Of a DNA stretch of 64,000 nt, positions 9,654-18,170 are shown in pieces. The stretch's first letter is position 1. Each line of letters begins with the position of its first letter. The translations under genes were made by a program, and so were the position numbers. The stretch is taken from NCBI RefSeq assembly GCF_029948125.1, contig NZ_JASAMB010000010.1, positions 62,001 through 126,000 on the forward strand, written 5' to 3'. Source of the DNA: Catellatospora sp. KI3. Lineage in GTDB: Bacteria; Actinomycetota; Actinomycetes; Mycobacteriales; Micromonosporaceae. A model generated the notes under the pieces. The model did no database searches, was not told the origin of the DNA, and worked only from the letters and a program-made list of their open reading frames with translations.

Positions 9654-9667
9654 ACTGAGTGATCAGT
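9654..9667. promoter_or_regulatory. Small palindrome upstream of the oxidoreductase gene
   Basis: ACTGA-GTGA-TCAGT lies 17 bp before the GTG start of the FAD oxidoreductase gene, within an unusually AT-rich intergenic stretch (9600-9680). It is placed where an operator would block initiation. No regulator gene adjoins it. Confidence 0.3.
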
Positions 9668-9683
9668 CAGGCACACTCTTCGG

Positions 9684-11270
9684 GTGACGTACGACGTGAT
9701 CATCGTCGGGGGCGGGCACAACGGACTGGTGGCCGCCGCCTACCTCGCCCGCGCCGGGCGCCGGGTGCTGGTGCTGGAGCGCCGCGAGATCGTCGGCGGG
9801 GCCGCCGTCTCCGAACGCCCGTTCGGCCCGGACTTCCTGGTGACCTCCCTGTCCTATGTGGTGAGCCTGCTCCCACCCGACATGGTCCGAGATCTGCGGC
9901 TGGCCGAGCACGGCTACCACGTCTACCCCCAGGGCCCCTACTTCGCGCCGCGCCGCGACGGCCGCTACCTGCACCTGGTCAGCGAACCGGGCCGGCGCTG
10001 GGCCGAGATCGCCAAGTTCGCCAAGGCCGACGCCGACGCCTACACCCGCTGGGAGCAGTGGCTGGGCGCGCTCGGTGCCAAGGTCGGGCCGTTGCTGGAC
10101 GCCATACCCCCGAAGCTCGGCTCGAAGCGGCCCGGCGACCTGCTCGCGCAGGCGGCGCTGCTGGGCAGGGTCCGCGGCGTGGACACCCGCGCCGCGTTCG
10201 ACCTGACCCGGCTGTTCACCGCCAGCATCGCCGACCTGGTCGAGCAGCGGTTCGAATCCGACGCGATGCGCGGCCTGCTGTCGGTCTCGGGCGTGATCGG
10301 CACCTGGGGCGGGCCCCGCAGCGCCGGGACCGCGTTCGTCACCCTGCACCACCACCTCGACCAGACCGGCGGCCAGGCGGCCGCCTGGGGCTTCCCGCGC
10401 GGCGGCATGGGCGCGGTCACCGCCGCCATGGCCGCCTCGGCGCGGGCGTTCGGCGCCGAGATCCGCACGCAGGCCCCCGTGGCCCGCATCGACGTGCGCG
10501 ACGGCCGCGTCACCGGCGTCACCCTGCAGTCCGGTGAGGAGCTGACCGCGGCCACGGTCATCACCACCGCGCACCCGAAGACCTCGTTCCTGGACCTGGT
10601 CGACCGGGCCGAGCTGCCCGCCGACTTCGTCGAGGACATCCAGGCGTGGCAGACCCGCTCGGGCACCGTCAAAGTCAACTTCGCCGTCGACCGGCTGCCC
10701 GTGTTCACCAGCCACCCCGACTTCGACCCCGACGTGCACGGCGGCACCATCGTGCTGTCGGAGTCCCTCGACGACGTCGAGACCGCGTTCCAGGAGGCCG
10801 CCGCCGGGCGGGCGTCGACCCTGCCCTTCGCCGACATCTGCATCCCGTCGGTGCTCGACCCGACCCTCGCCCCCGAGGGCAAGCACGTGGTCAGCATGTT
10901 CACCCAGTACGTGCCGCACACCTGGGCCGCCGCCCCGCACGCCGCCGAACTGCACGCCTACGCCGACCGGCTCACCGCCCGGATGGAGGCCGTCGCCCCC
11001 GGCTTCACCGACTCCGTCATCGGCAGGCAGGTCATCGGCCCCCACCAGATGGAGACCGAGTACGGCCTGATCGGCGGCAACATCTTCCACGGCGAACTCA
11101 CGCCGGGCCAGATGTTCCACTGCCGCCCGGCCGCCGGCTACGCCGACCTGCGCACCCCGATCCGGGGCCTCTACCAGGCCGGATCGGCCACGCACGGCGG
11201 CGGCGGCGTCACCGGCATACCCGGACGCAACGTCGTCCGGCAGGTCCTGCGCGACCGGGGACGCCGATGA
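9684..11270 (+). CDS. Phytoene-desaturase-like FAD-dependent oxidoreductase
   Basis: A 528-residue flavoprotein. Residues 1-40 hold the dinucleotide-binding Rossmann motif (VIIVGGGHNGLVAAAYLARAG, ending in a Glu-Arg pair that binds the ribose). The C-terminal LYQAGSATHGGGGVTGIPGRN is the second FAD-contact motif of the phytoene dehydrogenase/CrtI-like class. It starts at GTG 9684. Its stop overlaps the ATG of a Rieske oxygenase gene (ATGA), so the two probably act on one substrate. No carotenoid genes are nearby, so a carotenoid role is not supported. Confidence 0.85.
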   Translation: MTYDVIIVGGGHNGLVAAAYLARAGRRVLVLERREIVGGAAVSERPFGPDFLVTSLSYVVSLLPPDMVRDLRLAEHGYHVYPQGPYFAPRRDGRYLHLVSEPGRRWAEIAKFAKADADAYTRWEQWLGALGAKVGPLLDAIPPKLGSKRPGDLLAQAALLGRVRGVDTRAAFDLTRLFTASIADLVEQRFESDAMRGLLSVSGVIGTWGGPRSAGTAFVTLHHHLDQTGGQAAAWGFPRGGMGAVTAAMAASARAFGAEIRTQAPVARIDVRDGRVTGVTLQSGEELTAATVITTAHPKTSFLDLVDRAELPADFVEDIQAWQTRSGTVKVNFAVDRLPVFTSHPDFDPDVHGGTIVLSESLDDVETAFQEAAAGRASTLPFADICIPSVLDPTLAPEGKHVVSMFTQYVPHTWAAAPHAAELHAYADRLTARMEAVAPGFTDSVIGRQVIGPHQMETEYGLIGGNIFHGELTPGQMFHCRPAAGYADLRTPIRGLYQAGSATHGGGGVTGIPGRNVVRQVLRDRGRR

Positions 11271-12409
11271 GCGCCGCACCGCTGGACGACGAGGGCCTGG
11301 CCGCCGCGCTGCGCCCGTTCGGACAGTCGCGGATGCTGCCCGTCGCCGCGTACACCGACGAGCGGGTCCTGGCGTGGGAGCGGCGGCACCTGTTCGCCGG
11401 ATCGTGGACGTGCCTGGGGCGGCGCGGCCAGCTCGCCGCCGAGGGCAACCAGCAGGAGGTCACCGTCGGCGACGTGTCGGTGGTGCTGACGCTGGGCGAG
11501 CAGGTGCGGGCGTTCGCCAACGCGTGCCGCCACCGCGGGCACGAGCTGCTCGGGACGGGGGAGCGGTGCGCGCGCCGGGCCATCGTGTGCCCGTACCACG
11601 GCTGGTCCTACGACCTGGACGGGGCGCTGAAGGCCGCGCCGCGGATGGGCGAGGAGTTCGAGGCGCGCGCGTTCGGGCTGTTCGAACTGCCCGCCGTCGA
11701 CTGGCACGGATGGGTGTTCGTCAACGCCGGCGCCTCGGCGATGCCGTTCGAGCAGCACCTCGGCACCCTCGACGACCTCGTCGCGCCGTACGCGGCCGAG
11801 CAGCTGACGGTCAAGGCCGTGCACCGGTACGAGGTCGCCGCCAACTGGAAGATCATCGCCGAGAACTACCACGAGTGCTACCACTGCCCCCTGATCCACC
11901 CGGAGCTGTGCGCGGTCACCCCGCCCACCTCCGGCGACAACTGGCACGAGCCCGGCCACTGGCTCGGCGGCTCCATGCGGCTGCGCGAGCACGCCGAGAC
12001 CATGTCGCTGGACGGGCGCTCGCGCGGGATCATGCTGCCCGGCGTCGACCCGCGCGAGGTCCGCTACCTGGGCCTGTTCCCGAACGTGCTGCTGTCGCTG
12101 CACCCCGACTACGTGATGGCGCACCGGATGGTGCCGCTGGCGGCCGACCGGACGTTCGTGGAGTGCAGCTGGCTCTTCGACGACAAGGTCACCGACCCGT
12201 CGTACGCGGTCGACTTCTGGGACGTGACCAACCGGCAGGACTGGGCGGCGTGCGAGTCGGTGCAGCGGGGCATGTCCTCGCCCCACTACACCCCGGGGCC
12301 CCTGGCTCCGAACGAGACCGCGATCTACGACTGGGTGACGCTGCTGGCCCGCGCCTACCGCGACCCGGCCGCTGTCTTCGGCCGGCAGATGGCGGAAAAC
12401 CGGATATAA
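11267..12409 (+). CDS. Rieske [2Fe-2S] aromatic ring-hydroxylating oxygenase, alpha-subunit type
   Basis: The protein has 380 residues. The N-terminal Rieske domain carries the cluster ligands in ACRHRGHE and VCPYHGW (Cys-X-His and Cys-X2-His). The catalytic domain has the mononuclear iron histidines in AENYHECYHC and a candidate Asp in the DFWDVTNRQDW region. No beta-subunit or dedicated reductase gene is nearby, so it resembles single-subunit alpha3 oxygenases such as those acting on quaternary amines or plant aromatics. It is coupled by ATGA to the FAD oxidoreductase. Substrate unknown. Confidence 0.88.
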   Translation: MSAAPLDDEGLAAALRPFGQSRMLPVAAYTDERVLAWERRHLFAGSWTCLGRRGQLAAEGNQQEVTVGDVSVVLTLGEQVRAFANACRHRGHELLGTGERCARRAIVCPYHGWSYDLDGALKAAPRMGEEFEARAFGLFELPAVDWHGWVFVNAGASAMPFEQHLGTLDDLVAPYAAEQLTVKAVHRYEVAANWKIIAENYHECYHCPLIHPELCAVTPPTSGDNWHEPGHWLGGSMRLREHAETMSLDGRSRGIMLPGVDPREVRYLGLFPNVLLSLHPDYVMAHRMVPLAADRTFVECSWLFDDKVTDPSYAVDFWDVTNRQDWAACESVQRGMSSPHYTPGPLAPNETAIYDWVTLLARAYRDPAAVFGRQMAENRI

Positions 12410-12497
12410 CGCCTCGCTGGTGCTGCTAAGCCCTATATGGTGCGAAACGGCGCGTGCCGGACGGTCGGCGCGCACGACACCACCACGGGGGCAGCTC

Positions 12498-13469
12498 ATG
12501 GCAGGTTTCACGGGGGCAACACGGCGGCGGGCGGCAGCCTGGTCGACCGCGGGAGCGGCGCTGGCCGCGATGCTGGCACTGACCGGACCGGCGGCCGCCC
12601 ACCAGGCCCCCGACGCGGACGCCGCCGGCGCCGCGCAGACGCCGTGCGAACCGCTGACCAAGTTCCGCCCCAGGAACTTCCGCGACAGCGCCGAGATCAC
12701 CAACCGGTTCTACCCGCTGGTCTCCGGCTACGAGTACACCCTGCAGGGCTTCTCCGACACCGGCGGCGGCCTCCAGCCGCACACCGTGGTCCTGTTCGTG
12801 ACCGACTTCGTCAAGGACGTCGCGGGCGTCACCACCCGCGTGCTGTGGGACGTCGACACCAACGACGGGGTGCTCGCCGAGTCCGAACTGGCGTTCCAGG
12901 CCCAGGACAAGGACCGCAACGTGTGGGTGCTGGGCGAGTACCCGGAGGAGTTCGACGAGAACGGCCAGTTCACCGGCGCCCCCAGCACCTGGATCACCGG
13001 GCAGGAGGACGCCAGGGGCGGCGTGCTGGTGCCCGGCAAGCCCAAGAAGGGCAAGGAGTTCCTCGAAGGGTACGCCCCGGAGATCGACTTCCTGGACTGC
13101 GGCGAGGTGCACCGCACCCACCAGGACAACGTCTGCACCCCCAACGGCTGCTACGACGGCGTCCTCGTCATCGACGAGACCAGCCCCCTGGACGAGGAGG
13201 GCGGCGTCCAGCGCAAGTTCTACGCCCCCGGCGTCGGCAACGTGAAGATCACCGCGATCGACGACCCCGAGGGCGAGACGCTGGTGCTGGTCAGCAAGCG
13301 CAAGCTGCCGCTGGCCGAGCGGCTGCGGGCCGACCTGGAGGCGCTGAAACTGGAGAAGCGGGCGTACGAGATCAGCGAGGTCTACCGCAGCACCGACCCG
13401 ATGCAGCTCGACCCGAGCAGCCCCGACGTCGTCAAGCAGAAGATCGTCGCAGCACCCTCGGCGCACTGA
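12498..13469 (+). CDS. Secreted protein of unknown function
   Basis: A 323-residue protein with a Sec signal peptide ending at an Ala-X-Ala near residue 34. The mature part has no membrane helix. Four cysteines (CEPLTKFRPRNF near the start; DCGEV, DNVCTPNGC in the middle) could form disulfides outside the cell. The C-terminal 60 residues are charged and helical. I recognise no family with confidence. A GGGGGCAG ribosome site precedes the ATG, and TATAT at about 12434 may be a -10 box. A strong terminator follows. Confidence 0.75.
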   Translation: MAGFTGATRRRAAAWSTAGAALAAMLALTGPAAAHQAPDADAAGAAQTPCEPLTKFRPRNFRDSAEITNRFYPLVSGYEYTLQGFSDTGGGLQPHTVVLFVTDFVKDVAGVTTRVLWDVDTNDGVLAESELAFQAQDKDRNVWVLGEYPEEFDENGQFTGAPSTWITGQEDARGGVLVPGKPKKGKEFLEGYAPEIDFLDCGEVHRTHQDNVCTPNGCYDGVLVIDETSPLDEEGGVQRKFYAPGVGNVKITAIDDPEGETLVLVSKRKLPLAERLRADLEALKLEKRAYEISEVYRSTDPMQLDPSSPDVVKQKIVAAPSAH

Positions 13470-13492
13470 GCCGCCCGGCACAGGGATGGTTA

Positions 13493-13523
13493 AGCGAGGG
13501 GTCCGGAACCCGGGCCCCTCGCT
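13493..13523. terminator. Stem-loop terminator between convergent genes
   Basis: A 14-bp stem with one G:U pair (13493-13506 with 13510-13523) and an AAC loop sits between the convergent secreted-protein and VOC genes, so it can serve both. Confidence 0.75.
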
Positions 13524-13546
13524 CTGTTGTGATCCGCTGGCCGTAC

Positions 13547-14155
13547 CTAGGCGGCCGCGGCCTCCCAGCGGAAGCCGTCGAGGTCGACGAAGCCTCCGGC
13601 GTCGCTGCCCACGGTGATGCGGTGCGAGCCGGAGCCCTCGGGCGACACACCCGAGTCCTTGGCGGCGAACTTGCGGCTGTAGAGCGCCATCTTGATGGTC
13701 GAGGTGCCGAACTCGACGTACTTGCTGCCGAAGCTCTTGGCCACCGGCAGGCCGCGGTCGGTGTAGAACTGCTTGGTCGCCTTGACGTTGTCGACGCCCA
13801 GCAGCAGCACGAGATCGTTCACCTGCCGCGTGGCCGGGCCGGAGTTCTTCTTCTCCGCCGACGCCAGCTTCCAGATGGTGCCGAACGGGTCCTGCAGCGT
13901 GCCGCCGTACCCCCAGAAGCTCCTGCTCGCCGGCTTGAGCGTCGTCGCCCCGGCGGCCAGGGCGGTGGCGAAGAAGCTGTCCACGTCGCACGGCTGCGGC
14001 ACGACCAGCGAGATCGCGTAGCCGCGGAACCCGGCCGACGGTTCGTCGGCGGCCCGCACGCGGATGCGCTCGCCCAGCCCGAAGGCCGCGGTGTAGAACG
14101 AGGCGGCGGCGGCCGGGTCGGTGACTTCGAGGGTGAGGTGGTCGATGGAGGTCAT
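13547..14155 (-). CDS. VOC (glyoxalase/bleomycin-resistance fold) family protein
   Basis: A 202-residue cytosolic protein made of two betaalphabetabetabeta modules. The first starts SIDHLTLEVTDPAAAASFYT and the second NDLVLLLGVDNVKATKQFYT. This fold is used by glyoxalases, ring-cleavage dioxygenases and drug-binding proteins. The ATG at 14155 has AAGGAG 7 bases upstream; the longer frame reaching 15418 runs antisense through the next gene and is spurious. The position of metal ligands is not obvious, so binding rather than catalysis is possible. Confidence 0.85.
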   Translation of the reverse strand: MTSIDHLTLEVTDPAAAASFYTAAFGLGERIRVRAADEPSAGFRGYAISLVVPQPCDVDSFFATALAAGATTLKPASRSFWGYGGTLQDPFGTIWKLASAEKKNSGPATRQVNDLVLLLGVDNVKATKQFYTDRGLPVAKSFGSKYVEFGTSTIKMALYSRKFAAKDSGVSPEGSGSHRITVGSDAGGFVDLDGFRWEAAAA

Positions 14156-14282
14156 GGGGTGCTCCTTCGGGAGGCTGTCGTGGCTCGCTGTGTCTGAGAA
14201 CAGCCTCGCCTTTGAGGCCGTCCGCCCACATCCGTGGTGACCACGGAAGCCGCCACGGAGCCCGCGTACGGAGACACACGCG

Positions 14283-14404
14283 TGGGTGAACATCGACCTC
14301 GCCAGCACGGCATCGGCAGCCGCTCCTGCGGCCCCGACACCCTGCCCCGGTACGAACTCCACCCCGCGCCCGTGGCGCTGACCGTCCTGCTGCGACCGCG
14401 CTGA
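14283..14404 (+). pseudogene. 3'-terminal stump of a glycoside hydrolase family 2 beta-galactosidase
   Basis: Between the VOC gene and the helicase gene, translation gives WVNIDLA in one frame and, after a one-base shift at about 14303, QHGIGSRSCGPDTLPRYEL in the next, ending at TGA 14402-14404. This matches my memory of the extreme C terminus of actinobacterial LacZ-type GH2 enzymes (...AQHGIGSASCGP..LP.Y.L). Only about 40 codons remain and no upstream part is present, so it is a deletion remnant. Confidence rests on motif memory, not a search. Confidence 0.5.
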
Positions 14405-14533
14405 GCCGTCACCACCGGGCGGCGGCCGCGGTCGCCGCCCGGTAACCTGTTCGGGCGGCCCGCCGGGCACCGCTTCCACGCGTAGAGCCCCCACCCGCAC
14501 GTGATGACACGTGCCCAGGTGGGAGAACGTTCG

Positions 14534-16423
14534 GTGGCGCTGGTCCGTAGATCCGCCGCGGCATTGCTCGACGACGCCCGCGCGGGCACCCTCATCTCCG
14601 TGCTCGAAGAGCAGGCCCGCATCGCCCTCAACAGCGGCATCTCCGTCGCCGAGGTGCGCTCGTGGGACCGCAGCCTGCCCGCCTTCCTCGGCGACCTGGT
14701 CGACGCCGGGCTCGGGCACGTCGAGGTGCTGCTGGAGCACCAGCTGCCGTACAGCCCCAAGCGGGCCGACGTGATCCTGTGCGGCACCCACCCGCGCACC
14801 GCCCGGCCGTCGTACGTCGTGGTCGAGCTCAAGCAGTGGAGCAAGGCCGAACCCGCCGGCGAGGACCTGGTGCGGATCGACCACTACGCCCAGCCGGTGC
14901 TGCACCCCGTCGAGCAGGTACGCCGCTACTGCCAGCAGCTCGTCGACTTCACGCCGATGCTCGCCGAGCAGCCCGACAGCGTCCACGGCATCGCCTACCT
15001 GCACAACGCGCTGGACACCGGGGTGTGGAGCATCCGCCAGTACCGGATGGACGAGTACGGGACGCTGTACACCCTCGGCACGAAGGACGCGCTGGTCGAG
15101 CGGCTGCGGGCCCGGCTCGATCCGGACGCGGACCGCGACCGGGCGCGCAAGGCCGCGGAGGAGCTGCTGGCGGCGGAGGTGGCGCCGTCGCGGAAGCTGC
15201 TCGCGGTCGCGGCGAAGGAGATCCGGGACCGGGAGCAGTTCGTGCTGCTGGACGAGCAGCAGGTCGCGTTCAGCACCGTGAAGGCGGCGGTGGAGCGGTC
15301 GCGGACGGCGCGGCAGCAGACCGTGGTGATCGTGCTGGGCGGCCCGGGGTCGGGCAAGAGCGTCATCGCGCTGAGCCTGCTGGGGGAGCTGAGCCGGCAG
15401 GGGCACCGGGTGCTGCACGCCACCGGGTCGAGCGCGTTCACCAACACCATGCGCAAGGTCGCGGGGACGCGCAGTACGCAGGTGCAGGGCCTGTTCAAGT
15501 ACTTCAACAACTTCATCGACGCGCCGCCCAGGTCACTGGACGTGGTCATCTGCGACGAGGCGCACCGGCTGCGGGAGACCAGCGTCAACCGGTACACGCC
15601 GAAGGACAAGCGGCTCGCGGCCCGGCGGCAGATCGAAGAGCTGATCGACGTGGCGCGGGTGCCGGTGTTCCTGCTCGACGAGAAGCAGATCGTGCGGCCG
15701 GGGGAGATGGGGTCGGAGTCGGCGATCCGGCACGCGGCCGAGGGGCTGGGCTGCCGGGTCGAGGTGGTGCGGCTCGACGGGCAGTACCGGTGCGGCGGGT
15801 CGGAGTTCTACGACGCGTGGGTGGCGCGGCTGCTCGGGCTGCGGCGGGATCCGCCGATGCCCTGGTCGAAGCTGGTGACGCGGGACGACGAGCACTTCGT
15901 GGTGCGTACGGCGCGGACGCCGGCGGAGCTGGAGGCGTGGCTGGTGGCGCGGCGGGAGGAGCACTCGGGGACGGCGCGGATCGCGGCCGGGTACTGCTGG
16001 CCGTGGAGTGATCCGCGGCAGGTGGGGGACCGGAAGGTGCTGGTCGACGACGTGGTGGTCGGGGACTGGGCGCGGCCGTGGAACGTCAAGCCGGAGCAGC
16101 GGGTGCCGGATGCGCCGGAGTCGTACTTCTGGGCCTCTGACGAGCGCGGGTTCGGGCAGGTGGGGTGCGTCTACACGGCGCAGGGGTTCGAGTACGACTG
16201 GGCCGGGGTGATCTTCGGGCCGGACTTCGTGCGGCGGGGGGACGGGTGGGTGGCCCGGCCGCAGTACTGCAAGGACCCGGCGGTGAAGAAGGCGGACGGG
16301 AGCCGGTTCACGGAGCTGATCCGCAACACGTACCGGGTACTGCTGACCCGGGGCATGCGCGGGGTGATCATGTACTCGACCGATGCGGAGACGCAGGCGT
16401 ACCTGGAGCGGATGGCTGCCTAG
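14534..16423 (+). CDS. DUF2075 (Schlafen-group helicase) protein with nuclease-like N-terminus
   Basis: A 629-residue protein. The N-terminal part carries a PD-(D/E)XK-like signature: D79 in RADVIL, then E98 and K100 in VVVELKQW. The central DUF2075 domain has Walker A GGPGSGKS (K275), Walker B VVICDEAH, and C-terminal helicase motifs including TAQGFEYDW and NTYRVLLTRGMRG. DUF2075 proteins group with Schlafen-type SF1 helicases. The start GTG 14534 is preceded by GGGAG and matches the usual family opening; GTG/ATG codons at 14501-14506 lack a ribosome site. Defence against foreign nucleic acid is plausible for a nuclease-helicase, but unproven. Confidence 0.85.
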   Translation: MALVRRSAAALLDDARAGTLISVLEEQARIALNSGISVAEVRSWDRSLPAFLGDLVDAGLGHVEVLLEHQLPYSPKRADVILCGTHPRTARPSYVVVELKQWSKAEPAGEDLVRIDHYAQPVLHPVEQVRRYCQQLVDFTPMLAEQPDSVHGIAYLHNALDTGVWSIRQYRMDEYGTLYTLGTKDALVERLRARLDPDADRDRARKAAEELLAAEVAPSRKLLAVAAKEIRDREQFVLLDEQQVAFSTVKAAVERSRTARQQTVVIVLGGPGSGKSVIALSLLGELSRQGHRVLHATGSSAFTNTMRKVAGTRSTQVQGLFKYFNNFIDAPPRSLDVVICDEAHRLRETSVNRYTPKDKRLAARRQIEELIDVARVPVFLLDEKQIVRPGEMGSESAIRHAAEGLGCRVEVVRLDGQYRCGGSEFYDAWVARLLGLRRDPPMPWSKLVTRDDEHFVVRTARTPAELEAWLVARREEHSGTARIAAGYCWPWSDPRQVGDRKVLVDDVVVGDWARPWNVKPEQRVPDAPESYFWASDERGFGQVGCVYTAQGFEYDWAGVIFGPDFVRRGDGWVARPQYCKDPAVKKADGSRFTELIRNTYRVLLTRGMRGVIMYSTDAETQAYLERMAA

Positions 16424-16525
16424 CCGGTGCGTCGACGGCCGTCGCCTCCCGCGGACGGGTGCCGGCGAGGTGAGGCCGTGCCGTACCGTGGCCAGGTCCG
16501 TCACCCCGATCAACCGGAGCAGTCG

Positions 16526-16972
16526 ATGCGCATCCGTGCCGCCGTCCTCGCCTTGGCCGTGCTCGTCGGTCTGGCCGCCTGCAGCAGTACGTCCGACGGA
16601 GACAAGGCGGGAGTACCGCCGAAGACGTACGACACCGCTGCCGCGCTCATCGACGACATCCGCGCAGCCGGTATCGCCTGCGCCGGGTACGAGATGATCG
16701 CCGTCGAGGATTACGACGTACGGGCGCGGGAGAGTGCCTTCTGCAGGACGCCGGACGAGTTCGAGCTGAACGTGTCGGTGTATGCCAGTGGTGAGGATGC
16801 GAAGTCGTCTGTCCAGCGGATCTTCGACAGGCCCGCGCAGAGTACGTACGGCTCGAACGGCGTGGTCGGGGCGAACTGGTCGGTGATGGGCCCGGCAGAG
16901 GGCCGGGCCTGGCTGGTGAAGGTGCGGGACGCGCTCGGCGGCGAGCTGATCGAGATCCCGGCTGTTCCGTAG
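16526..16972 (+). CDS. Predicted lipoprotein
   Basis: A 148-residue protein. A short basic N terminus and hydrophobic helix lead to the lipobox LAAC (C19), so the mature protein is lipid-anchored outside the membrane. Two further cysteines (IACAGYE and AFCRTP) may pair. No recognised domain. It starts at ATG 16526 with CCGGAG upstream. It is convergent with the P-loop kinase gene, with 177 bp of non-coding sequence between. Confidence 0.75.
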   Translation: MRIRAAVLALAVLVGLAACSSTSDGDKAGVPPKTYDTAAALIDDIRAAGIACAGYEMIAVEDYDVRARESAFCRTPDEFELNVSVYASGEDAKSSVQRIFDRPAQSTYGSNGVVGANWSVMGPAEGRAWLVKVRDALGGELIEIPAVP

Positions 16973-17149
16973 GTGTTTCGGCCTCGGCGCTACGGGTTGT
17001 CGCGGCGGTGGGATCAGAGGGGCGCGTTGCGCAGAATCGGACAAAAGCTAACTTCACACTTTGCCTGATCGGCGCGTAGTCACTTCTCCTGGTTGACCGA
17101 TGCTGCGGCTCGCGGCGCTGTGGCTGGCGTCGGCAGGTAGCGGACCTCT

Positions 17150-17710
17150 TCAGCCGAGCAGGTTCGCTAACTGTTGGTCGAGCGGAGGCGCGCCGAGGCG
17201 GTTGTCGATGGTCAGGTGGGGGACAAGGGGTTCGACGCCTGCGCGGATGTTGGTGAGGTAGGTGTCGAACTCGGCGAGCTTCTTGGCGTCGCGGGGGAGG
17301 GCGCGGGCGGTTATCCGGGCGTGCAGGGTGGCGGGGTCGGTGCGTACCCAGACCAGGTGGACGGGGTCGCCGCCGAGGTCCTTTACCCAGGTGGTCCAGT
17401 GGTCGGGGTTGTGGATCTGGCCGGTGAAGGGGCCGTCGAGGAGGACGGGGCAGCCGTGGGAGCGGATGGCTCGGGCGGTGGCGGTCATGCCGGCGTACTC
17501 GTGGATCTTGATGTGGGCGTCGTACCAGGGGCCTTCGCGCTCGCTGAAGGGGCGGCCTGCCGCCTCGAGGGTGGCGGCCACGAAGCCGCCGTAGAGGACG
17601 TCCTTGTCCAGGTGGGCGGGGGTGGGGGTGAGGGCCTTGAGGAGCAGGTCGGCGATGGTGGACTTGCCTGCGCCGGGTGGGCCGGCGACTACCCAGATGT
17701 CGGCTGTCAC
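17150..17710 (-). CDS. P-loop kinase (AAA/zeta-toxin-like)
   Basis: A 186-residue protein with Walker [11 protein letters not shown] at residues 9-18, a LDKD segment near 54 and a LLDGPF Walker B-like strand near 91. It resembles the zeta-toxin/chloramphenicol phosphotransferase-like group of small-molecule kinases. No antitoxin gene adjoins, so a toxin role is not indicated. The gene ends toward the lipoprotein gene and starts 133 bp from the tRNA-Leu gene. Confidence 0.78.
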   Translation of the reverse strand: MTADIWVVAGPPGAGKSTIADLLLKALTPTPAHLDKDVLYGGFVAATLEAAGRPFSEREGPWYDAHIKIHEYAGMTATARAIRSHGCPVLLDGPFTGQIHNPDHWTTWVKDLGGDPVHLVWVRTDPATLHARITARALPRDAKKLAEFDTYLTNIRAGVEPLVPHLTIDNRLGAPPLDQQLANLLG

Positions 17711-17842
17711 GGGTGGGACGATAGCCGGGTGGTAACCCGATGTGCGTGATCAACCCTGGCCGTGTACAGTTATGGCTCGTGCGGCTGACGCCGGACACCA
17801 GCGGAAATGCGGGCTGGTGGACGGGGAGGTCGGACACCACCG

Positions 17843-17929
17843 GTCCGGGTGGCGGAATGGCAGACGCGCTAGCTTGAGGTGCTAGTGCCCGTATAGGGCG
17901 TGGGGGTTCAAGTCCCCCCTCGGACACCA
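17843..17929 (+). tRNA. tRNA-Leu (anticodon GAG)
   Basis: The 87-nt gene folds as a class II tRNA. The 7-bp acceptor is GTCCGGG (17843-17849) with CTCGGAC (17919-17925), containing one G:U pair. The anticodon loop is CTTGAGG, and a long variable arm (TGCCCGTATAGGGCG) marks leucine. The T-arm is GGGGGTTCAAGTCCCCC. The discriminator A and an encoded CCA end the gene. The terminal nine bases CGGACACCA recur upstream at 17792 and 17831. Confidence 0.95.
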
Positions 17930-17958
17930 CAGAATCGCACAGGTGCGCATTCTCGCGT

Positions 17959-17988
17959 AACGATGTTCAAGTACACTTGAACATCGTT
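17959..17988. promoter_or_regulatory. Long perfect palindrome beside tRNA-Leu
   Basis: AACGATGTTCAAGT (17959-17972) is perfectly mirrored by ACTTGAACATCGTT (17975-17988) around a 2-base centre. A 2-base loop is too tight for a terminator and no T-run follows, so a dimeric DNA-binding protein site is more likely. It sits 30 bp after the tRNA gene in the lower-GC zone that separates core genome from the island. Confidence 0.6.
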
Positions 17989-18170
17989 AACACTCCTCTG
18001 TAGTTGCGACGTCGCGGTAAGTTGCCGTCTTCCGGCCTGTCGCCTGCTGATTGCCGATCTCTGTTGGTAACTGCCTGTAGTTGCGGGCTGTTCACCACAA
18101 CGGCAGTTCATTACGCGACCTTGCGTTTCTTTCGTTTTGCCGAGGTGGGCTGCGTTTGGAGGTGGCCACC

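Noticed and set aside
9684-11270. Carotenoid phytoene desaturase
   Set aside because: The FAD motifs fit the superfamily, but no carotenoid gene is nearby and the coupled partner is a Rieske oxygenase.
14156-15418. N-terminal extension of the VOC protein to a 623-residue product
   Set aside because: The extension runs antisense through the DUF2075 gene and has shadow composition; ATG 14155 has its own AAGGAG site.
17150-17710. Zeta-type toxin of a toxin-antitoxin pair
   Set aside because: No epsilon-like antitoxin gene adjoins and the P-loop alone does not separate a toxin from an ordinary small-molecule kinase.
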